From Thermanaerovibrio velox DSM 12556 (GTDB lineage Bacteria > Synergistota > Synergistia > Synergistales > Synergistaceae), in the NCBI RefSeq assembly GCF_000237825.1, contig NZ_CM001377.1, positions 1,426,001-1,490,000 of the forward strand: a stretch of 64,000 bases of DNA, in the 5' to 3' direction. Position 1 is the first letter of the stretch, and each line of letters opens with the position of its first letter. Of this stretch, positions 47,631-56,388 are shown one piece after another. The notes below the pieces were generated by a model. That model saw only the letters and a list, made by a program, of their open reading frames with translations. It had not been told where the DNA came from and made no database searches. The position numbers were made by a program, and so were the translations under genes.

Positions 47631-48863
47631 ATGATAAGAAGGCTTAAGGCCCTGGTTTACGGGGCGGGCATCGCGGCCTTGACGCTATTGGCGCTGCCAA
47701 TCTCAGGCAGGGCAGACGTCCCCCCCGTGCCGTTCGGGGCGTTCAGAGGCTTCAACGTGATATACATACAGATGGAGTCCATCCAGCAGTTCCTCATAGG
47801 TTCCAAGCTGCAGGGGCAGGAGGTAACTCCCAACCTTAACCGGCTGGTCCAAAGGGGCCTCAGCTTCACCCGCTGCTACCCCCAGACCGGCATGGGCAAC
47901 ACCTCCGACGCGGAGCTGCTGGCCATGTGCTCCTTGCTGCCATTAAAGGACCATGGGGTCTTCAACCTCCTGCGCTCCCCCATCCCATCTCTCCCCCAGC
48001 AGCTCAAAGCCATGGGATACCACACCTACGCATTCCACGGCAACTCCCCATCCGTCTGGAACCGCAGGAGGGTGTACCCCCTCATCGGGATAGACAAGTA
48101 CTACCATCGGGGGAAGCTGGTGAACGATGACGTGGTGGGCCTTGGCATATCGGACATGAGCCTCCTGCGGCAGACCGGGCACGTGATGTTCAAGCGGAAG
48201 CTACTGAAGGAACCCTTCTTCGCCCTGGTGATGACCCTCTCAAGCCATCACCCCTACAAGGTCAAGGGATGGAACTTCCCCAAAGGCCCCTTCGAGGGCA
48301 CCGTCCTGGGGGACTACCTCGCAAGCGCCAACTACGCGGACCACGCCCTAGGGGAGTTCATAGACGCCCTGGAGGGCTCGGACCTGGCCAGAAGGACCCT
48401 GGTGGTGATCTACGGAGACCACAGGGCCCCGGGGCTGGAGATGGAAAGGGTGAACCAGTTCCTGCAGGAGAACCAGATGAAACCCATATCCAGCGAGGGC
48501 TGGAAGCAAAGGGACTTCTCTAGGGTACCCTTCATAGTCCTCATCCCCAGAGAGGACGGGACGTACGAGGCCGGATCGTCGGACATACCCTGCGGCCAGT
48601 GGGACATATCCCCCACGGTGGCCCACCTTTTGGGATTTAAGATGCCCAATGCACTCGGGGAAGACCTCCTGGAGGAACCAAGGGGCCTAGTGGTGTTCCC
48701 CCAGGAGGAGATCATATACCGGGACTACTGGAGCGCCTTCGGCGGCAAAACCCTGGTGGACATGACCATGGAGAGGCCGGTGGTGCCCATGGTGCTGAAC
48801 CCCCAATGGGACGCCGCTCGAAGGGCAAAGGAGATGAGCCTCAGGACCCTCGGGTTGAAATAG
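47631..48863 (+). CDS. Secreted LtaS-like sulfatase-fold protein lacking the membrane domain
   Basis: A 410-residue protein with a signal peptide (MIRRLKALVYGAGIAALTLLALPISGRA) and then directly the alkaline-phosphatase-superfamily domain. Visible features are the Glu in VIYIQMESIQQF, the Thr nucleophile in PQTGMGNTSDAELL, AFHGNSPSVWNRRRVYP and VVIYGDHRAPG. It parallels the extracellular half of the 43173 protein step by step, so the two are paralogues; this one has no N-terminal membrane segments and would be periplasmic. It may act on a soluble glycan or lipid head group in the same pathway. ATG 47631 follows GGGGTGATG. Confidence 0.87.
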   Translation: MIRRLKALVYGAGIAALTLLALPISGRADVPPVPFGAFRGFNVIYIQMESIQQFLIGSKLQGQEVTPNLNRLVQRGLSFTRCYPQTGMGNTSDAELLAMCSLLPLKDHGVFNLLRSPIPSLPQQLKAMGYHTYAFHGNSPSVWNRRRVYPLIGIDKYYHRGKLVNDDVVGLGISDMSLLRQTGHVMFKRKLLKEPFFALVMTLSSHHPYKVKGWNFPKGPFEGTVLGDYLASANYADHALGEFIDALEGSDLARRTLVVIYGDHRAPGLEMERVNQFLQENQMKPISSEGWKQRDFSRVPFIVLIPREDGTYEAGSSDIPCGQWDISPTVAHLLGFKMPNALGEDLLEEPRGLVVFPQEEIIYRDYWSAFGGKTLVDMTMERPVVPMVLNPQWDAARRAKEMSLRTLGLK

Positions 48864-48909
48864 CGGGGATAGAGGGTATAAAGCCGAGGGGTCCCGGAAG
48901 AGACCCCCG

Positions 48910-49896
48910 CTAAAGGGACACCTCCACTCCCAGCCCCTCCGATAGGGCCCTGTTAAAAGCCCTCTGGGCGCACAACACGTCAAGGGCACCGAAGCCCACG
49001 CTCTTCATGACCGTTATCTGGAACTTGCTGGTCCTGCCCTCCTTGCCCCCCAGGATCAGCTCCCCCAGCTCACCGGTTATCCGCTCCGGGCCGAACCTAC
49101 CCTCCTCGATCGGTATCAGCAGGTCTCCCGCCTCCTCCATGGCCCCCTTTAGGTAGTCCACGTAGACCAAGTCCGCCCTCTCCAGGGTCTGGGAATCCAG
49201 CTCCCTTGACGTGGGGGTGTAGGCCCCTATGGCGTTGACGTGAGCCCCCATTGGAAGCATTGCCCCCGGGAAGACCGGCTTGCTGGAGGTGGTGGCAGTG
49301 GTCACCACCATAGCGTCCGCCACCGCATCCTCCGGGGACTCCGCCGCCACCAACCAACAGCCCCTTGCCTCCGCCATGGGGGCTGCGAGCTCCACAAACC
49401 TGCGGCTCCTATCGGGATCGCAATCGTAAACGTTAACCCTTTTTAGGGGCCTCGCGAGCAGCATCCCCTCCAGCTGGGTCATCCCCTGCCCCCCGGTGCC
49501 GAAAAGGGCCCCCACGGAGGCATCCTTCCGAGCCAAGAGATCCGTGGCGCAACAGGTGACCGCACCGGTCCTAATCCTAGTGAGCTCGGTGCCGTCGATC
49601 AGGGCCTCCACCTCGCCGGTCTCGGAGGACAAAAGAAACATCAGCGCCGTGACGGAGGGCTTATCCAAGGACACGTTGCCGGGAAAGACGGACACCACCT
49701 TGACCCCCGCGGCCTCGCTCACCTCTTTCACCGAGGCGGGCATCACCAACACGTCCCCCAGCTCCAATGACAACCTCTCCCTCACCGGCACCTGAGCCCT
49801 CCCGCTAGACCAGGCCCCAAGGGCGGACCTCACCGCCTTAACCGCCTCCGACATGGGAAGAACCTTTCTGACCGCCTCCGCACCAATCAGCTTCAT
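48910..49896 (-). CDS. Ornithine cyclodeaminase/mu-crystallin family protein
   Basis: A 328-residue NAD(P)-dependent enzyme. The N-terminal part (KLIGAEAVRKVLPMSEAVKAVRSAL) and substrate-site TELTRIRTGAVTCCATDLLARK are followed by a Rossmann domain (VGALFGTGGQGMTQLEGMLLAR) and VTTATTSSKPVF. The family contains ornithine cyclodeaminase, alanine dehydrogenase and ketimine reductase, so the exact reaction is open. ATG 49896 follows GGAGGTGG and overlaps the HPt gene stop (ATGA). It is the last gene of the glgB-malQ-HPt run; the link to glycogen metabolism is unclear. Confidence 0.88.
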   Translation of the reverse strand: MKLIGAEAVRKVLPMSEAVKAVRSALGAWSSGRAQVPVRERLSLELGDVLVMPASVKEVSEAAGVKVVSVFPGNVSLDKPSVTALMFLLSSETGEVEALIDGTELTRIRTGAVTCCATDLLARKDASVGALFGTGGQGMTQLEGMLLARPLKRVNVYDCDPDRSRRFVELAAPMAEARGCWLVAAESPEDAVADAMVVTTATTSSKPVFPGAMLPMGAHVNAIGAYTPTSRELDSQTLERADLVYVDYLKGAMEEAGDLLIPIEEGRFGPERITGELGELILGGKEGRTSKFQITVMKSVGFGALDVLCAQRAFNRALSEGLGVEVSL

Positions 49897-50258
49897 CCGA
49901 TCCACCTCCTCCTCAGGTCCTCCGAGATCTTCACAAAACGTAAGAAACATAGGCTGACGGCCCTGAAAAAATCCCCGCTTGCACTCAAAGGGTCCTTCTC
50001 CGCCCCTGCCATAAGCCTGCGCAGCTTCTCAGCCCCCATGCTGGCACAAAGCCCCTTCAGAGAGTGGGCGCACTTGGAGGCCCCCTCAAGATCTCCCCGG
50101 TCCAGGCTATCCTTGAGCTCCATCACCCGGATTGGGAACTCCTCCTGAAACATCTCCAGAAGCCTTACGAGGGCCTCCACATCCCCATCCAAGCGGTCCC
50201 AAAGACCCTGGACGTCAAAATCGGGCAGGGAATCGTCATCCAGATCTAAATGCTCCAT
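49893..50258 (-). CDS. Stand-alone HPt phosphotransfer protein
   Basis: A 121-residue single-domain histidine phosphotransfer protein. The phospho-accepting histidine is His65 in CAHSLKGLCASMGAEKLRRL, in the four-helix bundle order of HPt domains (LVRLLEMFQEEFPIRVMELKDSL before it). An acidic N-terminus (MEHLDLDDDS) precedes. It overlaps malQ by 13 bases and the ornithine-cyclodeaminase-like gene by four, so it is translated with metabolic enzymes. The nearest partner with a receiver domain is the hybrid CheA or the REC-GGDEF protein 9-12 kb away on the other strand. A phosphorelay between them is possible but unproven. Confidence 0.88.
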   Translation of the reverse strand: MEHLDLDDDSLPDFDVQGLWDRLDGDVEALVRLLEMFQEEFPIRVMELKDSLDRGDLEGASKCAHSLKGLCASMGAEKLRRLMAGAEKDPLSASGDFFRAVSLCFLRFVKISEDLRRRWIG

Positions 50259-51751
50259 GCCAACAGCCTCCTTGGCTCAACTCGATGGGCCCTGAAAACC
50301 CAGTTGCCCTTCACCGACGACGGGGTGTTCATCCGGTGCCCGCTGCCAAGGCAGAGCAGGTCCTGAAGCGGTATGACCCGCCACCTGGAGGGGGAACAAA
50401 GAATAAGCCTCACCATGGCCTCCACCGCCCCCTCCGGATCCAAAGACCGCCCCACCATGCGCCTTAAAGCCCCCCTCTCCTCCGGAGAGGCCTTGAGCCA
50501 CCATCCAAGGGACGTGTCGTTGTCGTGGGTACCCGTATAGGCGACCCCTAAGGCCTCGTGATTCCAGGGAAGGTGCGGATTGTCCTCCCCCCCAGAGAAT
50601 GCGAACTGCAGGACCCTCATCCCGGGCATACCATATTTCAAGCGGAGGGACGTGACATCGTCGGTTATCACCCCCAAGTCCTCCGCCACCAAGGGAAGCG
50701 GACAGGGCTTGCCCTCCTCGGGGGATGCGAAGCCGAACCTCTCAAGGATCAAGTCGAAGAAACCGCTCCCAGGCCCCTCCCTCCAGCGGCCCCTCACCGC
50801 AGTCTCCTCCTCGAACGGTATGGCCCAGTAACCGGCGAAACCCCGGAAGTGGTCTATCCTCACCACATCGAAGACCTGAAGGGAGGCCTTAAGCCTCATG
50901 AACCACCAATGGTACCGGTCCTCCTTCATAACCTCCCAGCGGTAAAGGGGGTTTCCCCACCGCTGACCGGTGTCGCTGAAGTAGTCCGGCGGAACCCCCG
51001 CCACCTCCACGGGGTTGCCCTCCCCATCAAGCTCAAAGAGCTCCGGGAAGGCCCAGGGATCCATCCCGTCGTGGGCCACGTATATGGGCAGATCCCCCAC
51101 AAGGACTATACCCCTGGAGGCGCAGAAATCCCGGAAGGACCTGAACTGCCTAAACGCCAAGAACTGCTCGAACTTGAAGAACTCGCTCCTGTCCAAAAGC
51201 TCCCCGCCCGCTTGAGCCAAGGCGGTCTCGAACCTTCCGGCCCAGCTGGGCCAGCGGGTCCATATCTCTCCCCGGAAGGACTCCTTGAGGGCCATGAAAA
51301 GCCCCCACCGGTGGATCCAGAAGGAGTTATCCTCCAAGAACCCCTGGTAATCCTCCTCAAGATCCTGTCTGGCCCCGCCCCTGAAGGCCCTAAAGGCCTC
51401 CTCCACCGCCCTGCGCCTCGACGCGAAAGCCCCTGCAAGATCCGCCCGCCACGGGTCATCCAGGGGAACCCTCAGGGACTTGGCCAGATCCGCCCCTATC
51501 AAGCCCTGGGACACCAGATCATCTATCGATATTATCGTGGGGTTCAAGGGGAACGCCCCGTAGGCGGCATAGGGGCTGTACCCCATGGCGGGGTTCGGAT
51601 AGTTAAGGGGCAGCATCTGCCACAGGGTCCATCCACCCTGGACCAGGAGCTCCCCCATCTGCCTGGCAGCTGGCCCCAGGTCCCCTGCCCCGTACGGGCC
51701 GTTAAGGGACGTAAAGTGCAGGAGCACTCCCCTTTTCCTCGAAAGGAACAT
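50246..51751 (-). CDS. malQ: 4-alpha-glucanotransferase (amylomaltase, GH77)
   Basis: This 501-residue GH77 disproportionating enzyme transfers alpha-1,4-glucan chains. Markers are RGVLLHFTSLNGPYGAGDLG, QMLPLNYPNPAMGYSPYAAY near residue 47, the nucleophile Asp in VVRIDHFRGFAGYW, the acid/base Glu in LVAEDLGVITDDV and the third acidic residue in TGTHDNDTSLGWW. ATG 51751 has GGGGGTGG upstream. The C-terminus looks complete. It lies 30 nt after glgB. Together they remodel glycogen or maltodextrins. Confidence 0.95.
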   Translation of the reverse strand: MFLSRKRGVLLHFTSLNGPYGAGDLGPAARQMGELLVQGGWTLWQMLPLNYPNPAMGYSPYAAYGAFPLNPTIISIDDLVSQGLIGADLAKSLRVPLDDPWRADLAGAFASRRRAVEEAFRAFRGGARQDLEEDYQGFLEDNSFWIHRWGLFMALKESFRGEIWTRWPSWAGRFETALAQAGGELLDRSEFFKFEQFLAFRQFRSFRDFCASRGIVLVGDLPIYVAHDGMDPWAFPELFELDGEGNPVEVAGVPPDYFSDTGQRWGNPLYRWEVMKEDRYHWWFMRLKASLQVFDVVRIDHFRGFAGYWAIPFEEETAVRGRWREGPGSGFFDLILERFGFASPEEGKPCPLPLVAEDLGVITDDVTSLRLKYGMPGMRVLQFAFSGGEDNPHLPWNHEALGVAYTGTHDNDTSLGWWLKASPEERGALRRMVGRSLDPEGAVEAMVRLILCSPSRWRVIPLQDLLCLGSGHRMNTPSSVKGNWVFRAHRVEPRRLLAWSI

Positions 51752-51781
51752 GGACACTCTGCCACCCCCTATTTTTTGAGG

Positions 51782-53668
51782 TCAACCTTGAGGCTCGAAG
51801 AACAAGAACGAGTTCCCCGGTATGGTAAGCGTCAGCGAATAGGGCCTCCCATGGGAGCCCAGATCCGAGGCCCAAACACCTCCCAGGTTACCCTCCCCAG
51901 ATCCCCCGTACAGGGAAGCGTCGGAGTTGAGCACCTCCCTCCAGAAACCCCCGCAAGGGACTCCCAGCCTATAATCCCTGCGAGGAACAGGGGTGAAGTT
52001 CCCAACCCCCAACACCACTGGGCCATCCTCCGAGAACCTGAGGCACGCCAATATGCCGTTGTCCCGGTCATCACAGTCCACCCACTGGAATCCCCTGGGG
52101 TCGAAGTCCAACTGGTACATGGCAGGACGGGACCGAACGAACCGGTTCAGGTCCTTAACCCACTGGAAGATCCCCCGGTGCAGCTCCGACTCCCCCATCA
52201 GATGCCAGTCAAGGCTGGACTCGTGGTTCCACTCCCTCTCCTGGCCGAACTCCCCCCCCATGAACAGGAGCTTCTTGCCGGGATGACAGTACATCCAACC
52301 GTAAAGCAGCCGCAGCGAAGCCGCCTTGTTCCATTCGTCCCCCCACATCTTGCCCCATAGGGAGCCCTTCCCGTGAACCACCTCGTCATGGGATAGGGGA
52401 AGCACGAAGTTCTCCGAGTAGTTGTACCAAAGCCCAAAGGTGAGCTCGTCGAAGTGCCACTTGCGATGAACGGGATCCCTGGACATGTGGGACAGCACGT
52501 CGTGCATCCATCCCATGTTCCACTTCATCCCAAATCCCAACCCCCCAAGGAAGGTCGGGCGGCTCACCATGGGCCAAGCGGTGGACTCCTCCGCTATGGT
52601 CTGGATCCCCGGGAAGCTCCGGTAGAGCTCGCAGTTCATGGCCCGGAGGAACTCTATGGCCCCCAGGTTCTCCCTTCCCCCGTATTGGTTAGGAATCCAT
52701 TCCCCGTGCTTCCTCGAGTAGTCCAGGTACAGCATCGAGGCCACCGCATCCACCCTGAGGCCATCGGCGTGGTAGACGTCGCACCAAAAGGCAGCGGAGC
52801 TTATGAGGAAGCTCCTAACCTCGTTGCGATCGTAGTTGAAGATGCCGCTCTTCCAGTCCGGATGGTACCCCTTTCTGGGGTCCTGGTGTTCGAAAAGGCA
52901 GGTCCCGTCGAAGAGCCCAAGGCCGTGCCCGTCCTTGGGGAAGTGGGAGGGAACCCAATCGAGGATCACCCCTATGCCGAGGTGATGCATGTGATCCACA
53001 AAGGCCATGAAGTCCTGGGGGGTTCCATAGCGGGCGGAGGGGGCAAAGTACCCAATGGTCTGATAGCCCCAGGAACCGTAGAACGGGTGCTCCATAACAG
53101 GCAACAGCTCCAGGTGGGTGAAACCGGTCTCCAGAAGGTAGTTCCCAAGCCTCTCCGCAAGCTCCCGGTACGAAAGGGGCCTGTTGCCATCCTCCGGCAC
53201 CCTCTGCCATGAGCCCGGGTGAACCTCGTATACGGTCCAAGGGGAGTCCAGCGAGTTCCTATCCGGCCTGGCTGACATCCAGGAATCATCCCCCCACCGA
53301 TAGGAAAGATCCCAGACCACCGATGCGCTTCGGGGAGGGCACTCGAAGAAGAATCCGAACGGGTCCGCCTTCTCATATGTCTCCCCGGTCACCCTGGACC
53401 TTATCACGTACTTGTACCTGTCCCCAGGCTTGACGAAGGGCACGAATCCCTCGAACACCCCGGAACCGTCCCATCGAGGGTACAGCCGGTGGGACCCCCG
53501 GTCCCAGCCGTTGAAGTCCCCCGCAACGGACACCCATTCCGCGTTGGGAGCCCATACCGCGAAAAGAGCCCCCCCTTGACCGTCCACCTCCATCAGGTGG
53601 CAACCAAGACAGCGGTACAACCTGAAGTGACGACCCTCCCGAAATAGATACACGTCGTAATCGCTCAT
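51782..53668 (-). CDS. glgB: 1,4-alpha-glucan branching enzyme (GH13)
   Basis: A 628-residue branching enzyme with an N-terminal CBM48 domain (ALFAVWAPNAEWVSVAGDFNGWD near 35) and a GH13 barrel. Conserved regions are GVILDWVPSHFPKD, the nucleophile Asp in ADGLRVDAVASMLYLDY, the acid/base Glu in IQTIAEESTAWP and LPLSHDEVVHGKGSL. A C-terminal all-beta domain closes it. The open frame extends much further 5', but ATG 53668 gives the normal family start MSDYDVYLF; the longer version would run over the divergent sirtuin gene. It is the first gene of the leftward glycogen operon. Confidence 0.95.
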   Translation of the reverse strand: MSDYDVYLFREGRHFRLYRCLGCHLMEVDGQGGALFAVWAPNAEWVSVAGDFNGWDRGSHRLYPRWDGSGVFEGFVPFVKPGDRYKYVIRSRVTGETYEKADPFGFFFECPPRSASVVWDLSYRWGDDSWMSARPDRNSLDSPWTVYEVHPGSWQRVPEDGNRPLSYRELAERLGNYLLETGFTHLELLPVMEHPFYGSWGYQTIGYFAPSARYGTPQDFMAFVDHMHHLGIGVILDWVPSHFPKDGHGLGLFDGTCLFEHQDPRKGYHPDWKSGIFNYDRNEVRSFLISSAAFWCDVYHADGLRVDAVASMLYLDYSRKHGEWIPNQYGGRENLGAIEFLRAMNCELYRSFPGIQTIAEESTAWPMVSRPTFLGGLGFGMKWNMGWMHDVLSHMSRDPVHRKWHFDELTFGLWYNYSENFVLPLSHDEVVHGKGSLWGKMWGDEWNKAASLRLLYGWMYCHPGKKLLFMGGEFGQEREWNHESSLDWHLMGESELHRGIFQWVKDLNRFVRSRPAMYQLDFDPRGFQWVDCDDRDNGILACLRFSEDGPVVLGVGNFTPVPRRDYRLGVPCGGFWREVLNSDASLYGGSGEGNLGGVWASDLGSHGRPYSLTLTIPGNSFLFFEPQG

Positions 53669-53833
53669 GAGGCTTATCCCAGGCACAGCACCGCTCAATA
53701 TCATCACCACCAGATAAGCGGATATAATTCGCTCGTAAGCTTGCCATATATTGTATCCCATAGGCACGGTTTGTCGTCCCTGCAAACCGGCGTTACAATG
53801 AAAAAATAGAATTTCGCAGCGGAGGTGACCCCC

Positions 53834-54589
53834 TTGGGCTTGAAAGAAAAGGCGGAGGAGCTGGCAAGGGCCATAGAGGGAGCGAGGAGGATAGGGGTCC
53901 TCACAGGGGCGGGGATATCCACCGGGGCGGGGATACCGGACTTCCGGGGGCCCAAGGGCATATACAGGACCCTCAAGGTTGAGAACCCGGAGGCCATCTT
54001 CGACATCCGCCGGTTCAATGAGGATCCGTCGGAGTTCTACCGGTTCCACCGGGGCCTTATGGAAATGATGCTCAAAGCGGAGCCCACCTTCACCCACCGT
54101 TTCCTCGCGGGTTTGGAGGGCTCTAAAAAGGTTACCGTCATCACCCAGAACGTGGACGGCCTGCACCAGCGGGCGGGGTCTAAAGACGTCATCGAGATCC
54201 ACGGGGGCATAACCCATAACTTCTGCTCCTCCTGCGGCAAGAGCTACTCCATTGAGGAGTTAAGACAGCTCATGGATCTCAGCGACGTTCCAAGGTGCTC
54301 CTGTTCCGGGACGATAAGGCCGGACATCGTGTTCTTCGGGGAGCCGGTTAAACAGCTGGAGCGCTGTTTCAGCGCCGCCTCCGAGAGCGACCTAATGATG
54401 GTCATAGGTTCATCCCTGAACGTGACCCCCGCGGCGCTGATACCCTCATCATCCAAGGGGGTTCTGGCGGTGGTGAACCTGGGGGAGGTCAACACCTTTA
54501 ACCTTCACCGCCGTGTGGACATAATGGCAGAGGATGACATAGACCGGTTCTTCAAGCGGGTGAGCGAAAACCTAAAGAACCTTGCTTAA
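53834..54589 (+). CDS. NAD-dependent protein deacylase (sirtuin, CobB-type)
   Basis: A 251-residue sirtuin with the complete catalytic core: GAGISTGAGIPDFRGPKGIY (NAD site, residues 25-44), TQNVDGLHQRAG (104-115), the base His123 in EIHGG, and zinc ligands Cys131, Cys134, Cys155 and Cys157. It removes acyl groups from protein lysines, consuming NAD. TTG 53834 lies seven bases after GGAGGT. Its stop is 22 bases before the first cheW start, so it seems to be the leading gene of the chemosensory operon; no terminator lies between them. In E. coli, CobB acts on acetylated CheY, so a functional link is plausible. Confidence 0.93.
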   Translation: MGLKEKAEELARAIEGARRIGVLTGAGISTGAGIPDFRGPKGIYRTLKVENPEAIFDIRRFNEDPSEFYRFHRGLMEMMLKAEPTFTHRFLAGLEGSKKVTVITQNVDGLHQRAGSKDVIEIHGGITHNFCSSCGKSYSIEELRQLMDLSDVPRCSCSGTIRPDIVFFGEPVKQLERCFSAASESDLMMVIGSSLNVTPAALIPSSSKGVLAVVNLGEVNTFNLHRRVDIMAEDDIDRFFKRVSENLKNLA

Positions 54590-54611
54590 GGGCTTAGGAG
54601 GGCGGCTTAAA

Positions 54612-55010
54612 GTGGATTCTTTCCTGGTCATGCGGATCGCAAGCAGGTACCTCGCGCTGCCCATCCAGCAGGTGGTCCGGGCCGTTCCTGCGGCCCTGCT
54701 CAGCCCTCCCGCGGGGAAGGGGCCGGTGGCGGGTATACTCAACTTGGAGGGGGAGATGATCCCGGTGATCGACCCAAGGGAGATCTTCGGGGTCCCCAAA
54801 AAGGAAATGGACACCTCAGACGCCATCGTCCTGGCCCAATGGGGGGACCAGGTGATCGGAATATGGGTGGACCAGGTGCTCGGGGTCTTTGAGCCTCAAT
54901 CCAGAAGGAGCTGCACCGTGATGGGGCAGCCGGTGGACGCGGTGGCCATAGGGCAGGACCAGCCGGTGGCAGCGGTTCTGGATATCGGGGGGATGTTCTC
55001 TGAACGATAG
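54612..55010 (+). CDS. cheW: CheW-domain coupling protein (first, WspB/WspD-like)
   Basis: This 132-residue CheW SH3-like fold includes FLVMRIASRYLALPIQQVVRAV, the conserved glycine element GILNLEGEMIPVIDPREIFG and a C-terminal VDAVAIGQDQPVAAVLDIGGMF. It links the chemoreceptor to the CheA kinase. GTG 54612 follows TTAGGAGGG by nine bases; the earlier open frame overlaps the sirtuin end. It is first of the seven chemosensory genes. Confidence 0.9.
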   Translation: MDSFLVMRIASRYLALPIQQVVRAVPAALLSPPAGKGPVAGILNLEGEMIPVIDPREIFGVPKKEMDTSDAIVLAQWGDQVIGIWVDQVLGVFEPQSRRSCTVMGQPVDAVAIGQDQPVAAVLDIGGMFSER

Positions 55011-55053
55011 GGAGGGACCACGCAAGGCGGAGGCACAAAAACAGCTCCTAAGC

Positions 55054-56364
55054 ATGGCGGAGAACTTGATCCCCATGATCGAGTCCAGTTACGGCCTTGA
55101 CCTTCGAGGGAAGGAAGAACAGCTGGCAAGGGTCCTGGGTAAGCTCTGCGAAGACTCGGGGATGGATCTGGACCGCTGTACATCCACGGGGCTCCACAAG
55201 CTCTGCGATGCCGCGGTGGAGCACATGGTGGTTGGCGAGAGCTACTTCCTGAGGCATCGGGAGGCCCTGGAGGAGTTCGTAAGGCACACGGCGTCCATGG
55301 GAAGGCCCAACGTGTGGTGCGCCGCCTGCAGCACCGGCGAAGAGGCCTACTCGCTGGCGTTCCTTTTCGTCCAAAGGGGCATAGAGGACTTCTCTATACT
55401 GGGCTCCGACGTAAATCCCTCGGCCATTAGAAGGGCCAGGGAGGGTGTATACGGTCGCTGGTCCCTCCGAGGCCTGGGCGATGAAGCGCGCCTTTTGTTT
55501 GACCACATCCATGGGAATCTATTTAGGGTAAAGGATAGGTACCGGAGGAACGTGCGTTTTTCGATCGGCAACGTGATGACCCCGCCGGAAGGGGTCTTCA
55601 TCGGCATATCCTGCAGGAACCTCTTCATATACTTCTCCGACTCCGGGATATCCAAGGCCTTGGATATCTTCTACCAAAGGCTCCACCCCAAAGGGGTCCT
55701 CCTGGTCGGGGCGGCGGAAGCTCCCGCGGTGAACAGGCTCATGGGCAACCGGTTCGTGCCATCCGGGGTCTTCGTCTTCAGGAAAGCATCCCCCATCAAG
55801 AACGTTGAAGCTTATCCCATGCCCCACCGGGAGGACGCAGAGGGCATAATCCCCCGCACACCCAAGATGGCGGAGATGACCCGCCATACGGCAGAAGAGG
55901 CCCCGAGAATCGAGACACCGGCTAAACCCGCAGGGGAAGCTCCAAAGGAAGCAAAGGAGGCAGTCCCCCTCAAGGACCAGGAGGACTTGGTCTTCGAGAG
56001 GGCGAAATCCATGGCAGACCGGGGAGACCTGCAAGGGGCGCTGGAGATCCTGACCTCCGCTGAGAAGGTTGACCCCACCGGGGCTAAGGTTAAGTTTCTA
56101 AAGGGGGTGATACTAATGGACATGGGCATGCACAAAGAGGCGGCGGAGTCATTCAAGGAGGCGGCGTACCTGGACCCCTCGATGCCGGAACCCCGGCACT
56201 CCCTCATGATACTATCCCTCCAGGAGGGGGACATGGCGTCCGCCCAAAGGCATGGAAGGCTTCTTCTCAACATCCTCAAGGACTTGGACGACCGGGAACC
56301 CACGCTTTACGGACCCCACGTAACCAAGGGTCACCTAAGGAAAACCGCAAGCGAGCCGTTTTGA
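55054..56364 (+). CDS. cheR: CheR methyltransferase with C-terminal TPR extension (WspC-like)
   Basis: A 436-residue protein. The CheR N-terminal helical domain and SAM-dependent methyltransferase domain (NVWCAACSTGEEAYSLAFLF near 88, ILGSDVNPSAIRRAREGVYG, GISCRNLFIYF) fill residues 1-245. A Pro/Ala/Glu-rich linker (about 250-310) leads to tetratricopeptide repeats (ARGDLQGALEI-like units to about 405). CheR-TPR fusions are typical of alternative-function systems such as Wsp. It methylates receptor glutamates. The ATG has no close ribosome site; the frame is open back to CTG 55000, which has GGGGGG seven bases before it, so the true start may overlap cheW. Confidence 0.9.
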   Translation: MAENLIPMIESSYGLDLRGKEEQLARVLGKLCEDSGMDLDRCTSTGLHKLCDAAVEHMVVGESYFLRHREALEEFVRHTASMGRPNVWCAACSTGEEAYSLAFLFVQRGIEDFSILGSDVNPSAIRRAREGVYGRWSLRGLGDEARLLFDHIHGNLFRVKDRYRRNVRFSIGNVMTPPEGVFIGISCRNLFIYFSDSGISKALDIFYQRLHPKGVLLVGAAEAPAVNRLMGNRFVPSGVFVFRKASPIKNVEAYPMPHREDAEGIIPRTPKMAEMTRHTAEEAPRIETPAKPAGEAPKEAKEAVPLKDQEDLVFERAKSMADRGDLQGALEILTSAEKVDPTGAKVKFLKGVILMDMGMHKEAAESFKEAAYLDPSMPEPRHSLMILSLQEGDMASAQRHGRLLLNILKDLDDREPTLYGPHVTKGHLRKTASEPF

Positions 56365-56388
56365 ACGCCGTGAACAGGGGGGATTAAG

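Noticed and set aside
50558-52360. A 600-codon plus-strand open frame across malQ and glgB
   Set aside because: It covers the junction of two clear GH77/GH13 genes on the other strand; composition is that of an antisense shadow.
53669-54217. N-terminal extension of GlgB to 811 residues
   Set aside because: The extension overlaps the sirtuin gene on the other strand and does not resemble any GlgB N-terminus. ATG 53668 gives the normal length.
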